From Vannielia litorea (GTDB lineage Bacteria > Pseudomonadota > Alphaproteobacteria > Rhodobacterales > Rhodobacteraceae): 64,000 nt of DNA. Under the pieces are notes generated by a model that did no database searches, was not told the DNA's origin, and was given only the letters and a program-made list of their open reading frames with translations. Below, piece by piece: positions 10,031 to 19,721 of the stretch; the stretch's first letter is position 1; each line of letters starts with the position of its first letter. Made by a program: the position numbers and the translations under genes. The stretch covers positions 45,903 to 109,902 of the forward strand of contig NZ_QTNQ01000005.1 of the NCBI RefSeq assembly GCF_018424695.1, read 5' to 3'.

Positions 10031-11563
10031 ATGCGCCGCATCCTGCTCGAACTCCCGCTGATCGTCATCCTGATGGGGATCTGCGCGGTGATGATGTATC
10101 TGCCGGTGTTCCATGCCGTCACAGTGCGAGACTGGTTGTCGGCCCGCAGTTTCTTCTATGCCGGCACGCTGTTTCTGGTCCTGGTCATCTTTCTCGGCAT
10201 TGCCACCTTCCACATGAAGCCACGCAGCCTTGCGCGCAGCCACCTCACCGCGCTCGTGGCCGCCTATGCGCTGCTGCCCTTCATGCTCGCCTGGCCATTC
10301 TACGAGGCGGTGGGCAACACGACCTACTTCAATGCGTGGTTCGAGATGCTCTCTTCGTTGACCACCACCGGGGCAACGCTGTTCGAGCCGGAGCGGCTGC
10401 GCGAAACGGTGCATCTGTGGCGCGCCATCGTGGGCTGGATGGGGGGGCTCTTCATCTGGGTCACGGCGGCGGCCATCATGGCCCCGCTCAACCTCGGCGG
10501 CTTCGAGGTCACTTCGATGGCGCGCCCCGGATCGGGATCCCGGCGCGACAGGGTGCTGGATGCCGATGCCCAGACCGACCCGCGCGAGCGCCTCGTGCGG
10601 CTGGCGTTGCAGATGGGCCCGGTTTACATCGCACTCACGGGCGTTCTCTGGATCTCCCTGGTGGGCGCCGGCGAAGACCCGCTTATTGCCATCTGCCACG
10701 CGATGAGCGTGCTCTCCACCTCCGGAATCTCACCCGTCGACGGGCTTTCGGAGGCCCGCGCCGGGCTGGTGGGCGAGGCGATGATCCTGTTTTTCTTCGT
10801 CTTCGCCTTCAGCCGCAAAACCTTCTCGCCTGGCTACGGGTACGGGCCCGACCGGATCAGCGCCGTCTATCGCGACGTGGAAGCGCGCATTGCCTTCTAC
10901 ACCATCATCCTCGTCCCCTCGGCCCTGTTCCTGCGCCACTGGATCGGCGCCTTCGAGGTGGACGACGTGGCCGATCTCGGCGCCGCGCTGCGCGCGCTCT
11001 GGGGAGCCGTCTTCTCGGTGGCGAGCTTCCTGACGACCACGGGATTCACCAGTGCCGAATGGGGCGGCACGGAAACATGGTCGGGCCTGCAGACGCCTGG
11101 CATGGTGCTGATGGGGCTGGCGCTGGTGGGCGGCGGCGTGGCTACCACGGCGGGCGGGGTGAAGCTGCTGAGGGTTTATGCGCTCTACAAGCACGGCCAC
11201 CGCGAGATGGAGCGGCTGGTGCACCCGCATTCCATCAGCGGCTCGGGCGGTGCTTTCGGGCGGCACATGCGGCGGCGGGGCGCCTATATCGCCTGGCTGT
11301 TTTTCATGCTCTACGCGATGTCGCTGGCCGGGATTTCGGCGATGCTGGCGGCCACCGGGCTGACCTTCGAGCAATCCATGGTGTTGTCGCTCTCGGCCCT
11401 CTCCACTGCAGGGCAACTCGCTGAAGTAGGTGGCGGCGGTGCGATCAGCTACATTCAGGTCACCGACACGGCCAAGACAATCCTCGCTGGGGCGATGGTG
11501 GTGGGCCGGGTCGAGGCGCTGGCCCTCATCGCCCTGCTCAATCCCGAATTCTGGCGCGCCTGA
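10031..11563 (+). CDS. trkH: Trk potassium uptake channel subunit TrkH
   Basis: 510 residues of mostly hydrophobic sequence with repeated pore-loop motifs of the SKT superfamily: SSLTTTGATLF, MSVLSTSGISP, ASFLTTTGFTSAEW and LSALSTAGQLAE, four P-loop-like segments as expected for the four-fold pseudo-symmetric pore. It forms the K+-conducting membrane channel gated by TrkA, which is encoded directly upstream. About 155 bases separate it from hfq. Confidence 0.95.
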   Translation: MRRILLELPLIVILMGICAVMMYLPVFHAVTVRDWLSARSFFYAGTLFLVLVIFLGIATFHMKPRSLARSHLTALVAAYALLPFMLAWPFYEAVGNTTYFNAWFEMLSSLTTTGATLFEPERLRETVHLWRAIVGWMGGLFIWVTAAAIMAPLNLGGFEVTSMARPGSGSRRDRVLDADAQTDPRERLVRLALQMGPVYIALTGVLWISLVGAGEDPLIAICHAMSVLSTSGISPVDGLSEARAGLVGEAMILFFFVFAFSRKTFSPGYGYGPDRISAVYRDVEARIAFYTIILVPSALFLRHWIGAFEVDDVADLGAALRALWGAVFSVASFLTTTGFTSAEWGGTETWSGLQTPGMVLMGLALVGGGVATTAGGVKLLRVYALYKHGHREMERLVHPHSISGSGGAFGRHMRRRGAYIAWLFFMLYAMSLAGISAMLAATGLTFEQSMVLSLSALSTAGQLAEVGGGGAISYIQVTDTAKTILAGAMVVGRVEALALIALLNPEFWRA

Positions 11564-11719
11564 GGCCCCCTTGCCGCAGCGCGGCTAGCGCTCTGAATTT
11601 GGGGGTGGAATCTTGGCAATGCAGCCTCCATAGTGGCCCCGTGGACGGGGGCTCGCGGTCCGAGGCAGGGCGCCCGAATGCGTGCGTGACCGAAGCAACG
11701 ACAAGAACAAGGCATTGAA

Positions 11720-11953
11720 ATGGCCAACGACAAACAGAATTTGCAGGATGCATTTCTCAATCATGTGCGGAAGACGAAGGTCCCGGTGACCATCTTCCTG
11801 ATCAACGGCGTGAAACTTCAGGGCGTTATCACATGGTTTGACAACTTCTGCGTCCTGCTGCGCCGCGACGGACAATCCCAGCTTGTCTACAAGCATGCGA
11901 TTTCAACCGTCATGCCGGCACAGCCGATCAGCCTCTACGAGGGCGAAGAATAG
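11720..11953 (+). CDS. hfq: RNA chaperone Hfq
   Basis: 77 residues with the two Sm motifs: [20 protein letters not shown] and [10 protein letters not shown]. The short C-terminus is typical of Rhodobacterales. Hfq forms a hexameric ring that pairs small RNAs with mRNAs, which is relevant to the sRNA candidate at 34.7 kb. hflX follows with at most a few dozen bases between, the classic hfq-hflX pair. Confidence 0.97.
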   Translation: MANDKQNLQDAFLNHVRKTKVPVTIFLINGVKLQGVITWFDNFCVLLRRDGQSQLVYKHAISTVMPAQPISLYEGEE

Positions 11954-11991
11954 CGGAATTTTACGATACCGCGGAGCGGCCGACCCGTGCG

Positions 11992-13233
11992 TTGGTGCTC
12001 CACCCCGACATCCAGACAGACCCCGAGCGCCGCGCCGCCGGGCCCGCGCTTGAAGAGGCGATGGCCCTCGCGTTGGCCCTTCCGGGGCTGGAGGTTGTCG
12101 CCGGAGAGGTTGTGTCTTTGCGCCAGCCGCAGCCCGGGACGCTTTTCGGCAGCGGCAAAATGGATGAACTCAAGGCGCTGATGCAGGCCCAGGACATCGG
12201 CCTTGTGCTGATCGACGGGCCGGTGACGCCGGTGCAGCAACGCAACCTGGAGCAGGCCTGGAAGGTCAAACTGCTGGACCGGACCGGGCTGATCCTCGAG
12301 ATCTTCGCTGATCGCGCCGCCACCCGGGAGGGTGTGCTGCAGGTCGAGCTTGCGGCGCTCTCCTACCAGCGCACCCGGCTTGTGCGCGCCTGGACACACC
12401 TTGAGCGGCAGCGCGGCGGCCTCGGCTTTGTCGGCGGCCCCGGCGAAACCCAGATCGAGGCCGACCGCCGCGCCATTGACGAGGCCGTCACCCGCATCCG
12501 CCGCCAGCTGTCCAAGGTCACGAAAACCCGCGCGTTGCATCGCGCCGCTCGCGCCAAGGTGCCGTTTCCGGTGGTCGCGCTGGTAGGCTACACCAACGCG
12601 GGCAAGTCCACCTTGTTTAACCGTCTGACCGGGGCAGAGGTGATGGCAAAGGACATGCTCTTCGCCACGCTCGACCCGACGATGCGCGCCATCGAGCTGA
12701 ACTCCGGCGACAAGGTGATCCTCTCCGACACCGTGGGCTTCATCTCCAACCTCCCGACCGAACTGGTCGCGGCTTTCCGGGCCACGCTGGAAGAGGTGCT
12801 GGAGGCCGATCTCATCCTCCACGTGCGCGACATCGCCTCGGACGAAACCGAGAACCAGGCGCGCGACGTGGACAGCATTCTGGACAGCCTCGGCGTGGCC
12901 GAAACCGTGCCGCGCCTCGAACTCTGGAACAAGATTGACCTGCTGGCGGACGAAGACGCGGATGCCGTTCGCAACCAGGCCGCGCGTCGTGAGGACGTGC
13001 TGGTGATATCGGCTGTCTCCGGAGCCGGGCTGGACGACCTTCAGACCGTAGTCACCGCCCACCTTGAAGGGGTGCGCAGCGAGGAAACCCTCACGCTGCC
13101 GTTCAGCGAGGGCCGCGCACGGGCCTGGCTCTTCGAGCGGGGCGTGGTGGAGCAGGAGGAGGAGACGGAAGAAGGCTGGACCCTGAGCCTGCGCTGGACG
13201 CCGCGCCAGAAGGCGGAGTTTTCCAAGCTGTGA
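11992..13233 (+). CDS. hflX: Ribosome-associated GTPase HflX
   Basis: 413 residues from TTG 11992. An N-terminal HflX domain (with RPTRALVLHPDI around the start) is followed by a GTPase domain with VGYTNAGKST (G1), SDTVGF (G3) and WNKIDLL (G4). HflX splits stalled ribosomes. The start is unusual: the in-frame sequence just upstream, [13 protein letters not shown], looks coding and continues to the hfq stop, but contains no ATG, GTG or TTG. An ATA at 11950 overlapping the hfq TAG and preceded by GAGGGCGAAG could be a rare start. TTG 11992 is the first conventional option. Confidence 0.9.
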   Translation: MVLHPDIQTDPERRAAGPALEEAMALALALPGLEVVAGEVVSLRQPQPGTLFGSGKMDELKALMQAQDIGLVLIDGPVTPVQQRNLEQAWKVKLLDRTGLILEIFADRAATREGVLQVELAALSYQRTRLVRAWTHLERQRGGLGFVGGPGETQIEADRRAIDEAVTRIRRQLSKVTKTRALHRAARAKVPFPVVALVGYTNAGKSTLFNRLTGAEVMAKDMLFATLDPTMRAIELNSGDKVILSDTVGFISNLPTELVAAFRATLEEVLEADLILHVRDIASDETENQARDVDSILDSLGVAETVPRLELWNKIDLLADEDADAVRNQAARREDVLVISAVSGAGLDDLQTVVTAHLEGVRSEETLTLPFSEGRARAWLFERGVVEQEEETEEGWTLSLRWTPRQKAEFSKL

Positions 13234-13303
13234 GCGGGCAGGGGGCATGGGCGATGGGCCTGCTCCGCGTGGGCGCAGGCGCAGGTCTATCGTGGAGGCG
13301 CAG

Positions 13304-14017
13304 GTGCTGAAGAGCCAGAAACATTACTACTGGATCGGCGGCGGCATTTGGGCGGCGCTCATGCTGGGCGGCGGCGCGTTCCTGGTGGTTGCGGGCCTGC
13401 AAGGCGAGGGCTCCGGACTGGGCGGTGCCCTTGAAACCGAGGTCTTCTCTTCCGCCGAGGTTGTCACCGGAGACCCGGCGGCACAGGGCGCTGAGGTTAT
13501 CGAGGCCGGAGAGGTCGATATCGGCCCCGCCGGACTGACCCTGACAGACCCGATCGCCTCGGCAGATCGCCCGGCCTTCGATCTGGATGTGCCGGAAGGG
13601 CGCTATCCGGCCCTCATCTATCGCCCGGTCGACGAGCCCCGTGTGATCGGGATGGTCGCCCTGCGCCTCTCCGAAGACCCGGTGGAAACCTGGGAGACGG
13701 TGGGCCGAAAGAACCGCCCCATCGACCTCGACTTCTCTTCGGATGACGTGGTGGCCCTGGGCGATGTGGAGGCCGTGGCGCGCCTTGACGAAGAGGCCGT
13801 CAGGGCGGCGCTGGCGGAGGCCGATGCAGCAATCCCGCTGGCCACGCTCTCGGCGGAAGGCCGTGACGTGTTGCTCTTTGACCCCAGCTTCGAGACCTTC
13901 TCCGCCGACATTTACGCAGGCTTCGACGCGGAAGGTGACCTTGTGCTTCTGGTCAAGGATTTCGGCTACTTCGCCACCCGGAAGGCGCTGGAAGAGCGGG
14001 CGCGGGACGAGCCCTGA
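13304..14017 (+). CDS. Hypothetical membrane-anchored protein
   Basis: 237 residues of unrecognised family. One N-terminal membrane segment (WIGGGIWAALMLGGGAFLVV) leaves an acidic, Ala/Glu/Asp-rich domain that is probably periplasmic. GTG 13304 is chosen because GGAGG lies 5 bases upstream and the resulting N-terminus begins just before the membrane segment; ATG 13247 is the alternative. It follows hflX by 70 bases and is convergent with the penicillin acylase gene. Confidence 0.7.
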   Translation: MLKSQKHYYWIGGGIWAALMLGGGAFLVVAGLQGEGSGLGGALETEVFSSAEVVTGDPAAQGAEVIEAGEVDIGPAGLTLTDPIASADRPAFDLDVPEGRYPALIYRPVDEPRVIGMVALRLSEDPVETWETVGRKNRPIDLDFSSDDVVALGDVEAVARLDEEAVRAALAEADAAIPLATLSAEGRDVLLFDPSFETFSADIYAGFDAEGDLVLLVKDFGYFATRKALEERARDEP

Positions 14018-14036
14018 CGCCCGGGGCGCACGGCTG

Positions 14037-16499
14037 TCACTCCGCTGGCGTCAGCACCGTCACGCCCACGTTGGCCGCACGGGCCAGCTCCGGGTCTAGC
14101 GACATCGGGATGTACTCGCCGCGCCGCCACAGCGCGCCGAGATCGTCGTAGTGGCGTGACAGCGGGTGCCCTGACTGGCCGGTTGCCGTGATGAAGACCG
14201 AGCTGTCAGGATCGGAGAAGTCATACACCCCGCGATAGCCCGCACCGTGGACATTGGCATAGGGGGCCGGTCCGGTGCCCTTGGTGCGACCTCGGAGCAG
14301 GGTGAAATCCCCGCCGGAGGTGCTCTGGTGGATGTTCACGATCCACTTCAGCACCGGCACCTCGCCCAGCACCTGGTGATCGTGCTGGGCCTCGTGGGCA
14401 TCGCCCCAGCGCAGGCTTTCAAGCTGGGTGCCGTAGTTTTCGCCGATCCAGAGCAGCGCCTCGTCCAGCGCGATGCGGGCAATGTCGGTGCAGCTCTCCT
14501 CGGCAGTCGATTGCACAACATCGCACCATATCGCAGCACCGTCGACATCGCGGAACACCCGTTCAAGAAACAGCGGCTCCGGGTGGTTGAACTCTGCGGC
14601 AAGCGGGCCAAGTTCGTCGCGGATCAGCCGGTTTTGCAGATGCCTGAGCCAGGCTGCAAAGATCAGCGGCTCGGGCAGGTGCTCGCTCATCTCGCCGTTC
14701 CAGTTGGCCAGAAGTTCCAGCGCGCGTTGGCGTTGCCGTTCGGTCGTGCCCTCGGGCGCGGCCTCTCCGGTGAACCAGAGGTCTTTCGCGATCAGCGGCA
14801 GCAGCGCCCGCGCGGTGAAGCTGACGGTATCGAGCTGGGTCTCGATGAAACTTTCGCGGGTGTGGACCTCGCGGTTCTGCATAAGCCGGGTCCACCGCTG
14901 GATGCGCTGCGTATCGCCCCAGCGAAAGGCCACATGCTCGGGGAAGGGCCTATTGACCGTCTTGTTGTTGGTATTGCCCAGAATGCCTCCTTCGGGGTCG
15001 ATGAACTCGGGGTTCTTCGCGTAGGGGATGCGCCCCGACCAGCGGTTCTCGGCGCGCCATCCAAGCGCAGGCATCCGGCCCTGGCTGGAATGCGCCGGGT
15101 TGCGGCGGGGCATGGCGCCCACCATCTTCAGCGCCACCCGCTCGGGCTCGGCAAGCGTGAGGTTCTGGGCTGGCGCGATGAAGAGCTCCATCGCGTCGAT
15201 GGCCTCTTCGATCGACTTCGCCTTCTGAAGCCCCATCGCCGCCTGCATCGAGGTGTCGCGGGGGGAAAGTGCTGTCCACCCCAGCGCGGCCACGTGGCCG
15301 GGTGGGGTGACCGACGAGAGGTTGTAATGGGAGCCGGGCAGCACCGGGCCGTTCTCGGTGCGCCGCAGCGTGATGGTGATCGGCTCAGCATCCTTGATCC
15401 GGATGATCGAACTCTTGGTCGAAAAGCGCTTCCAGCCCGTTGGCGTGCGGTATTCCTGGCTGTTGGCCGGGTTCAGCTCCTCCATGAACACGTCCTGATC
15501 GTCGAGGTAGGCCGAGGTGATGCCCCAGGCCAGCGCATCCGACCGGCCTGAAAGCACGAAGGGAATGCCTGGGATCGTCGCCCCGATCACGCCGCCCGTT
15601 TCCAGCTCGATACGGGCCAGATACCAGATCGTCGGCGCCGTCAGTTCAAGGTGCGGATCGTTCGCCAAAAGCGACTTGCCCGCCGCCGAGCGCTTGGGCG
15701 CCGCAGCCCAGGCGTTGGAGGCCCCGGCAAAGGCGGGGGGCTTGACCGGCGAAAGCGGATCTAGGGCGAATTGGGTCCAGCCATCCTGCGGGCCGTCGAT
15801 GGGCACGAGGCTGGCATAATCGGGCAGGGCGGCGGTGCCGCTCGAGGGATCATCGGGCAGGATATCGGCCAGCCGCGCCTCGGGCAGTTGCAGCGAGACC
15901 CGCGCGCGCAGCACCTCCTGAGGAAGCTGCCCGGAAAGCTGGAGCGCCATCACCTTGCCCATCGCCACGGTATCGGCAGGCCGCCATGGCGCAATCTCAC
16001 GCGAGAACAGGAAGAATTCCGGCGCGCCGCGCCCCAATGCCCCTTCGTTCACGGCGTTGATCCAGGCGTTGATGCCCGCCGAATAGGCCTCAAGCGCGCC
16101 CCGGGTCTCGGCATCGAGCGATGAGAGCGACGCCGAGGCGGCCTCGTAAAGCCCGAACCGCCGCAGCAGCTCATCGGTCTTGGCCGTGCGCACGCCAAAG
16201 AGCTCCGAAAGCCGGCCCTGCGCCGCGCGTCGCGCCATGGTGATCTGCCAGAGCCGGTCCTGCGCGTGGGCAAAGCCGAGGCCGAAGTAGACGTCTTCAT
16301 CGGTGGAGCCGAAGATATGCGGCACATTCGCGTTGTCGCGCACGATCTCCACCGGCCCGGAAAGCCCCGCCACGGTGAGCCGTGCGTTGTAATCCGGGAG
16401 CGACCGCGAGGCGAGGTAATAGGTGATGCAGGCGGCGAGGAAAGCGAGCAGAAGCACGCCCGTCACGGTCCGCAGAAGCCAGCGAAAGATGCGTGCCAT
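14037..16499 (-). CDS. Penicillin acylase family Ntn-hydrolase
   Basis: 820 residues. An N-terminal hydrophobic segment directs it to the envelope. The precursor contains the autoprocessing site GASNAW, where Ser261 would become the N-terminal nucleophile of the beta chain; VRDNANVPHIFG and FAHAQDRLWQ at the start of the alpha chain are diagnostic. The family hydrolyses amides such as beta-lactams, acyl-homoserine lactones or N-acyl amino acids; substrate cannot be read from sequence. AHL acylase activity is a possibility given the luxR gene elsewhere in the window, but this is inference. ATG 16499 has GAGGGA upstream. Confidence 0.9.
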   Translation of the reverse strand: MARIFRWLLRTVTGVLLLAFLAACITYYLASRSLPDYNARLTVAGLSGPVEIVRDNANVPHIFGSTDEDVYFGLGFAHAQDRLWQITMARRAAQGRLSELFGVRTAKTDELLRRFGLYEAASASLSSLDAETRGALEAYSAGINAWINAVNEGALGRGAPEFFLFSREIAPWRPADTVAMGKVMALQLSGQLPQEVLRARVSLQLPEARLADILPDDPSSGTAALPDYASLVPIDGPQDGWTQFALDPLSPVKPPAFAGASNAWAAAPKRSAAGKSLLANDPHLELTAPTIWYLARIELETGGVIGATIPGIPFVLSGRSDALAWGITSAYLDDQDVFMEELNPANSQEYRTPTGWKRFSTKSSIIRIKDAEPITITLRRTENGPVLPGSHYNLSSVTPPGHVAALGWTALSPRDTSMQAAMGLQKAKSIEEAIDAMELFIAPAQNLTLAEPERVALKMVGAMPRRNPAHSSQGRMPALGWRAENRWSGRIPYAKNPEFIDPEGGILGNTNNKTVNRPFPEHVAFRWGDTQRIQRWTRLMQNREVHTRESFIETQLDTVSFTARALLPLIAKDLWFTGEAAPEGTTERQRQRALELLANWNGEMSEHLPEPLIFAAWLRHLQNRLIRDELGPLAAEFNHPEPLFLERVFRDVDGAAIWCDVVQSTAEESCTDIARIALDEALLWIGENYGTQLESLRWGDAHEAQHDHQVLGEVPVLKWIVNIHQSTSGGDFTLLRGRTKGTGPAPYANVHGAGYRGVYDFSDPDSSVFITATGQSGHPLSRHYDDLGALWRRGEYIPMSLDPELARAANVGVTVLTPAE

Positions 16500-16579
16500 G
16501 AATGTCCCTCGGTTGACCTTCAGCCCCTGCGGGGTAGTTAGGAAGCCAACGTAATGGAACCATGCGGGAGGATAAAGAC

Positions 16580-17452
16580 ATGGCGAAGGTGGCATTTCTT
16601 GGACTGGGCGTCATGGGCTACCCGATGGCCGGGCACCTGGCGAAGGCCGGGCATGAGGTGACGGTGTACAACCGCACCTTTGCCAAGGCCGAAAAATGGG
16701 TGGAAGAGCACGGCGGAAAAGCTGCGAAAACACCTGCCGAGGCAGCCGATGGGCAAGATTTTGTCATGGCCTGTGTCGGCAACGATGATGACCTGCGCGC
16801 TGTCTGCGTGGGCGAGGGTGGGGCGCTTGCGGCGATGAGCGCGGGCAGCGTTTTCGTCGATCACACCACCGTCAGCGCCGCCGTCACCCGCGAGATGTAT
16901 GCCGCGGCCAATGAAGGCCAGGTCAGTTTCGTGGATGCGCCCGTCTCCGGCGGGCAGGCGGGTGCCGAGAACGGGGCGCTGGCCGTGATGTGCGGCGGTG
17001 ACGAGGGCGCCTATGCAAGGGCCGAAGCCATCATCGACGCCTATGCCAAGAATTGCCAGCTGATGGGGGAGAGCGGCGCTGGCCAGCTCACCAAATGCGT
17101 CAACCAGATCTGCATTGCGGGGCTGGTGCAGGGGCTCTCAGAGGGCATCAACTTCGCCCAGAAGGCCGGGCTCGACCCGAAAGCGGTGGTTCAGGTCATC
17201 AAGGACGGCGCGGCGGGCAGTTGGCAGATGGCCAACCGTTACGAGACCATGGTGGACGATCACTTCACCCACGGTTTTGCGGTGGACTGGATGCGCAAGG
17301 ATCTCGATATCTGCCTGTCCACCGGTAACGAGATCGGCGCGGCCCTGCCGATAACGGCGGTGGTCGACCAGTTCTACAAGGACGTGCAGACCATGGGCGG
17401 CGGGCGCTGGGACACCTCATCGCTCATCAAGCGCCTCAAGGCCTTCGACTGA
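16580..17452 (+). CDS. 3-hydroxyisobutyrate dehydrogenase-family NAD(P) oxidoreductase
   Basis: 290 residues. The N-terminal Rossmann motif is FLGLGVMGYPMAGHL, the substrate loop is DAPVSGGQAGAENG, and the catalytic lysine motif is GAGQLTKCVNQI. This is the beta-hydroxyacid dehydrogenase family (3-hydroxyisobutyrate, tartronate semialdehyde, succinic semialdehyde reductases). The exact substrate is not determined. ATG 16580 is preceded by GGGAGGATAAAGAC, better than the in-frame ATG at 16562. It is divergent from the penicillin acylase gene and convergent with the helicase. Confidence 0.88.
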   Translation: MAKVAFLGLGVMGYPMAGHLAKAGHEVTVYNRTFAKAEKWVEEHGGKAAKTPAEAADGQDFVMACVGNDDDLRAVCVGEGGALAAMSAGSVFVDHTTVSAAVTREMYAAANEGQVSFVDAPVSGGQAGAENGALAVMCGGDEGAYARAEAIIDAYAKNCQLMGESGAGQLTKCVNQICIAGLVQGLSEGINFAQKAGLDPKAVVQVIKDGAAGSWQMANRYETMVDDHFTHGFAVDWMRKDLDICLSTGNEIGAALPITAVVDQFYKDVQTMGGGRWDTSSLIKRLKAFD

Positions 17453-17458
17453 CCGCGG

Positions 17459-19609
17459 TCAGGTTTTTCCGCGCTTCGGTCCGGCAAACTTGCCTGCGGG
17501 TTTTCCGCCGGGCTTACCACCGGGCCGCGCGCCCGGTTTCCCGCCGGATTTGCCCTTGAAGCCACCGGCGGGTTTGCCTCCCGGCTTTCCGCCGAACTTT
17601 CCTGCGGGCTTGCCGCCGGGTTTGCCGCCAAACTTGCCAGACGGCTTGCCCTCTTTGCGGACGGGCCGCGCGTCGCCGCCGCCCTCCGCCGCGCGCGCCC
17701 GGTTCTTCTTGCTGCTCGGCTTGCCCGGCGGGGGCGGCGGCCCCTTGCGGCGGGGTTTGCCCATCGGTGCGCTCGGATCGGCCGCGCCTGCCCGGTATGT
17801 TTCCGCCGCCGAGCCATGGCGCGGCTTGCGCAGGCCCTTCTGGGGGGCCGACGACGGCGCCTGCGTGGGTTGGGCCGGGGCCGCCGGGGCAGGGACCGAC
17901 TCGGGCGTCGCCTTTCGCGGCTCTTCCATGGCCTGCTCCACACGCGGCTCGCGTTTGGGCCTCGCTGGCCCTTTCGCCTTGCCCGGTTTGTCGAACCTGC
18001 CTTTTCGTTCAGGCTTAGGCCCTCGGGCGGGGCGGTCCAGCCCCTCCGGCACGCCATCGACCTGCGCCAGCCGCGTGCGGCCTTCCACGGTCATATCCGC
18101 GCCCAGGTGATCGCGCAGGCGTTTGACCGCGCCTTCCCGCACCTCAACGTAGCTCTCATCCGCGCCAACCCGGATGGCGCCGATGTCATCGCGCGTCAGC
18201 CCGCCGCCCTTGCAGAGCATCGGCAACAGCCTGCGCGGCTCCGCACCCTGATTGCGGCCCTGGCTGACCGAGAACCAGACGGACGCTCCGAACTCTTCGC
18301 GCGGCTTCGGCTTCAGGTCACCCGAAAGCTCTTCGGGCGCCGAATGCTGGCTGGTATAGTTGCGCAGAAAGGCCGCCGCAAGCAGCTCGGGGCTGAACCG
18401 GTCGACCAGTCGGGCAATTGCATCGGCCTCCTCTTCGCGCGGGGCCTCCTCCCAAACCGGGTCTTCCAGCATTCTGTCGGCATCGCGGGCCTGCACCGCC
18501 TCGGCTGAGGGCGGCTCGGCCCATTTGGCGGTGATCTGCGCCATGCCTAACACCCGCAGCGCCTTCTTGCGGCTGCGGGGGGTGACGACCAGCACGCTCA
18601 CCCCCTTGCGGCCCGCGCGCCCAGTGCGGCCCGAGCGGTGGAGCAGGGTTTCGTGGCTGCCGGGCAGCTCGGCATGCACCACCAGATCGAGGTTGGGCAG
18701 GTCGATCCCCCGGGCCGCCACATCGGTGGCCACGCAAACCCGTGCCCGGCCGTCGCGCATGGCCTGAAGCGCGTTGGTCCGCTCCTGCTGCGAAAGCTCG
18801 CCCGAAAGTGCCACAACCTTGAAGCCCCGGTTCGCCAGCCGCGTGGTAATCCGGCCCACGGTCGCACGGGTGTTGGCGAAGACGATTGCATTGGGCGCTT
18901 CGTAATAGCGCAGGGTGTTTATCACGCAATGCTCAAGGTCGGCCTCCGCCACGGCCATCGCCAGATACTCGATATCGGCGTGCTGGCTGGTGTCGGCCTT
19001 GCTCTCGATGCGCACCGCATCGCGCTGGTAGCTCTTGGCAAGTTCGGCGATGGCAGGGGGCACCGTGGCCGAGAAGAGCAGCGTCTGGCGCTCTTGCGGC
19101 GCTTCGCCGAGGATGAACTCCAGCTCCTCGCGAAAGCCGAGGTCAAGCATCTCGTCGGCCTCGTCGAGCACCACGGCGCGGATGCCCTGCATCTCCATCG
19201 ATCCACGCAAGATATGGTCGCGCAGGCGGCCCGGCGTGGCCACCACGATATGCGCGCCGCGTGCCAAGGCGCGCCGCTCATCGCGCATATCCATGCCGCC
19301 GACACAGGAGGCCACGACAGCCCCCGCACCTGCGTAAAGCCACGAGAGCTCCCGCTTCACCTGCAATGCCAACTCCCGCGTGGGCGCGATCACCAGCGCC
19401 AGCGGCACCTCCGCGGGGCCGAAGGCCTCGGCCTCACCCAGCAGAGTGGGTGCAATGGCGATGCCGAAGCCCAGGGTCTTGCCCGAGCCGGTTTGTGCCG
19501 AAACCAGCAGATCGGCCCCTGCGTGGGCCGGGTCACCAACCGCCTCCTGCACGGGGGTCAGGCTGGTGTAGCCGCGGTCGGCGATGGCGGTGGCGAGGGC
19601 TTGTTTCAC
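17459..19609 (-). CDS. DEAD-box ATP-dependent RNA helicase with DbpA-type RNA-binding domain and Gly/Lys/Pro tail
   Basis: 716 residues from a GTG. Helicase motifs are in order: Q-motif, AQTGSGKT, PTRELA, VATPGR, DEAD, SAT, and HRSGRTGRAG. Around residues 470-540 (VWFSVSQGRN...GAIRV) it matches the DbpA/CsdA C-terminal RRM-like domain. The last roughly 62 residues are a low-complexity repeat of GKPGGKPAGKF-like units. Such helicases act in ribosome assembly and cold-shock RNA remodelling; the basic tail probably adds RNA affinity. Confidence 0.93.
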   Translation of the reverse strand: MKQALATAIADRGYTSLTPVQEAVGDPAHAGADLLVSAQTGSGKTLGFGIAIAPTLLGEAEAFGPAEVPLALVIAPTRELALQVKRELSWLYAGAGAVVASCVGGMDMRDERRALARGAHIVVATPGRLRDHILRGSMEMQGIRAVVLDEADEMLDLGFREELEFILGEAPQERQTLLFSATVPPAIAELAKSYQRDAVRIESKADTSQHADIEYLAMAVAEADLEHCVINTLRYYEAPNAIVFANTRATVGRITTRLANRGFKVVALSGELSQQERTNALQAMRDGRARVCVATDVAARGIDLPNLDLVVHAELPGSHETLLHRSGRTGRAGRKGVSVLVVTPRSRKKALRVLGMAQITAKWAEPPSAEAVQARDADRMLEDPVWEEAPREEEADAIARLVDRFSPELLAAAFLRNYTSQHSAPEELSGDLKPKPREEFGASVWFSVSQGRNQGAEPRRLLPMLCKGGGLTRDDIGAIRVGADESYVEVREGAVKRLRDHLGADMTVEGRTRLAQVDGVPEGLDRPARGPKPERKGRFDKPGKAKGPARPKREPRVEQAMEEPRKATPESVPAPAAPAQPTQAPSSAPQKGLRKPRHGSAAETYRAGAADPSAPMGKPRRKGPPPPPGKPSSKKNRARAAEGGGDARPVRKEGKPSGKFGGKPGGKPAGKFGGKPGGKPAGGFKGKSGGKPGARPGGKPGGKPAGKFAGPKRGKT
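17462..17647 (-). repeat. Low-complexity repeat encoding GKPGGKPAGKF-like units
   Basis: Imperfect tandem repeats of about 15-33 bases encode the Gly/Lys/Pro-rich C-terminus of the helicase gene. They lie inside the reading frame, have no spacers, and are not a CRISPR array. Repeat-number changes by slippage would stay in frame when units are multiples of three. Confidence 0.75.
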
Positions 19610-19721
19610 AGGTCAGTATCCGGGGAGAGGAGAGGGGCGTAAGGGCGCGTCTCTACAGCCCGCCGGGGGCGCTGTATAGCGGTATTCTGCGCGGGGCCAT
19701 CAGGCAGCCCCGCGCTTTGGG

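Noticed and set aside
14247..15551. Forward frame of 434 codons opposite the penicillin acylase gene
   Set aside because: Antisense to conserved Ntn-hydrolase sequence; no signal or motif of its own.
16562..16582. Same leader-like sequence (GCGGGAGGATAAAGACATG) before the genes at 16580 and 21341
   Set aside because: The similarity covers little more than a strong Shine-Dalgarno and the start codon, so a shared regulatory element is not supported.
17462..17660. Repeats resembling a repeat array
   Set aside because: They are in-frame codon repeats of a protein tail with no unique spacers, so not a CRISPR array.
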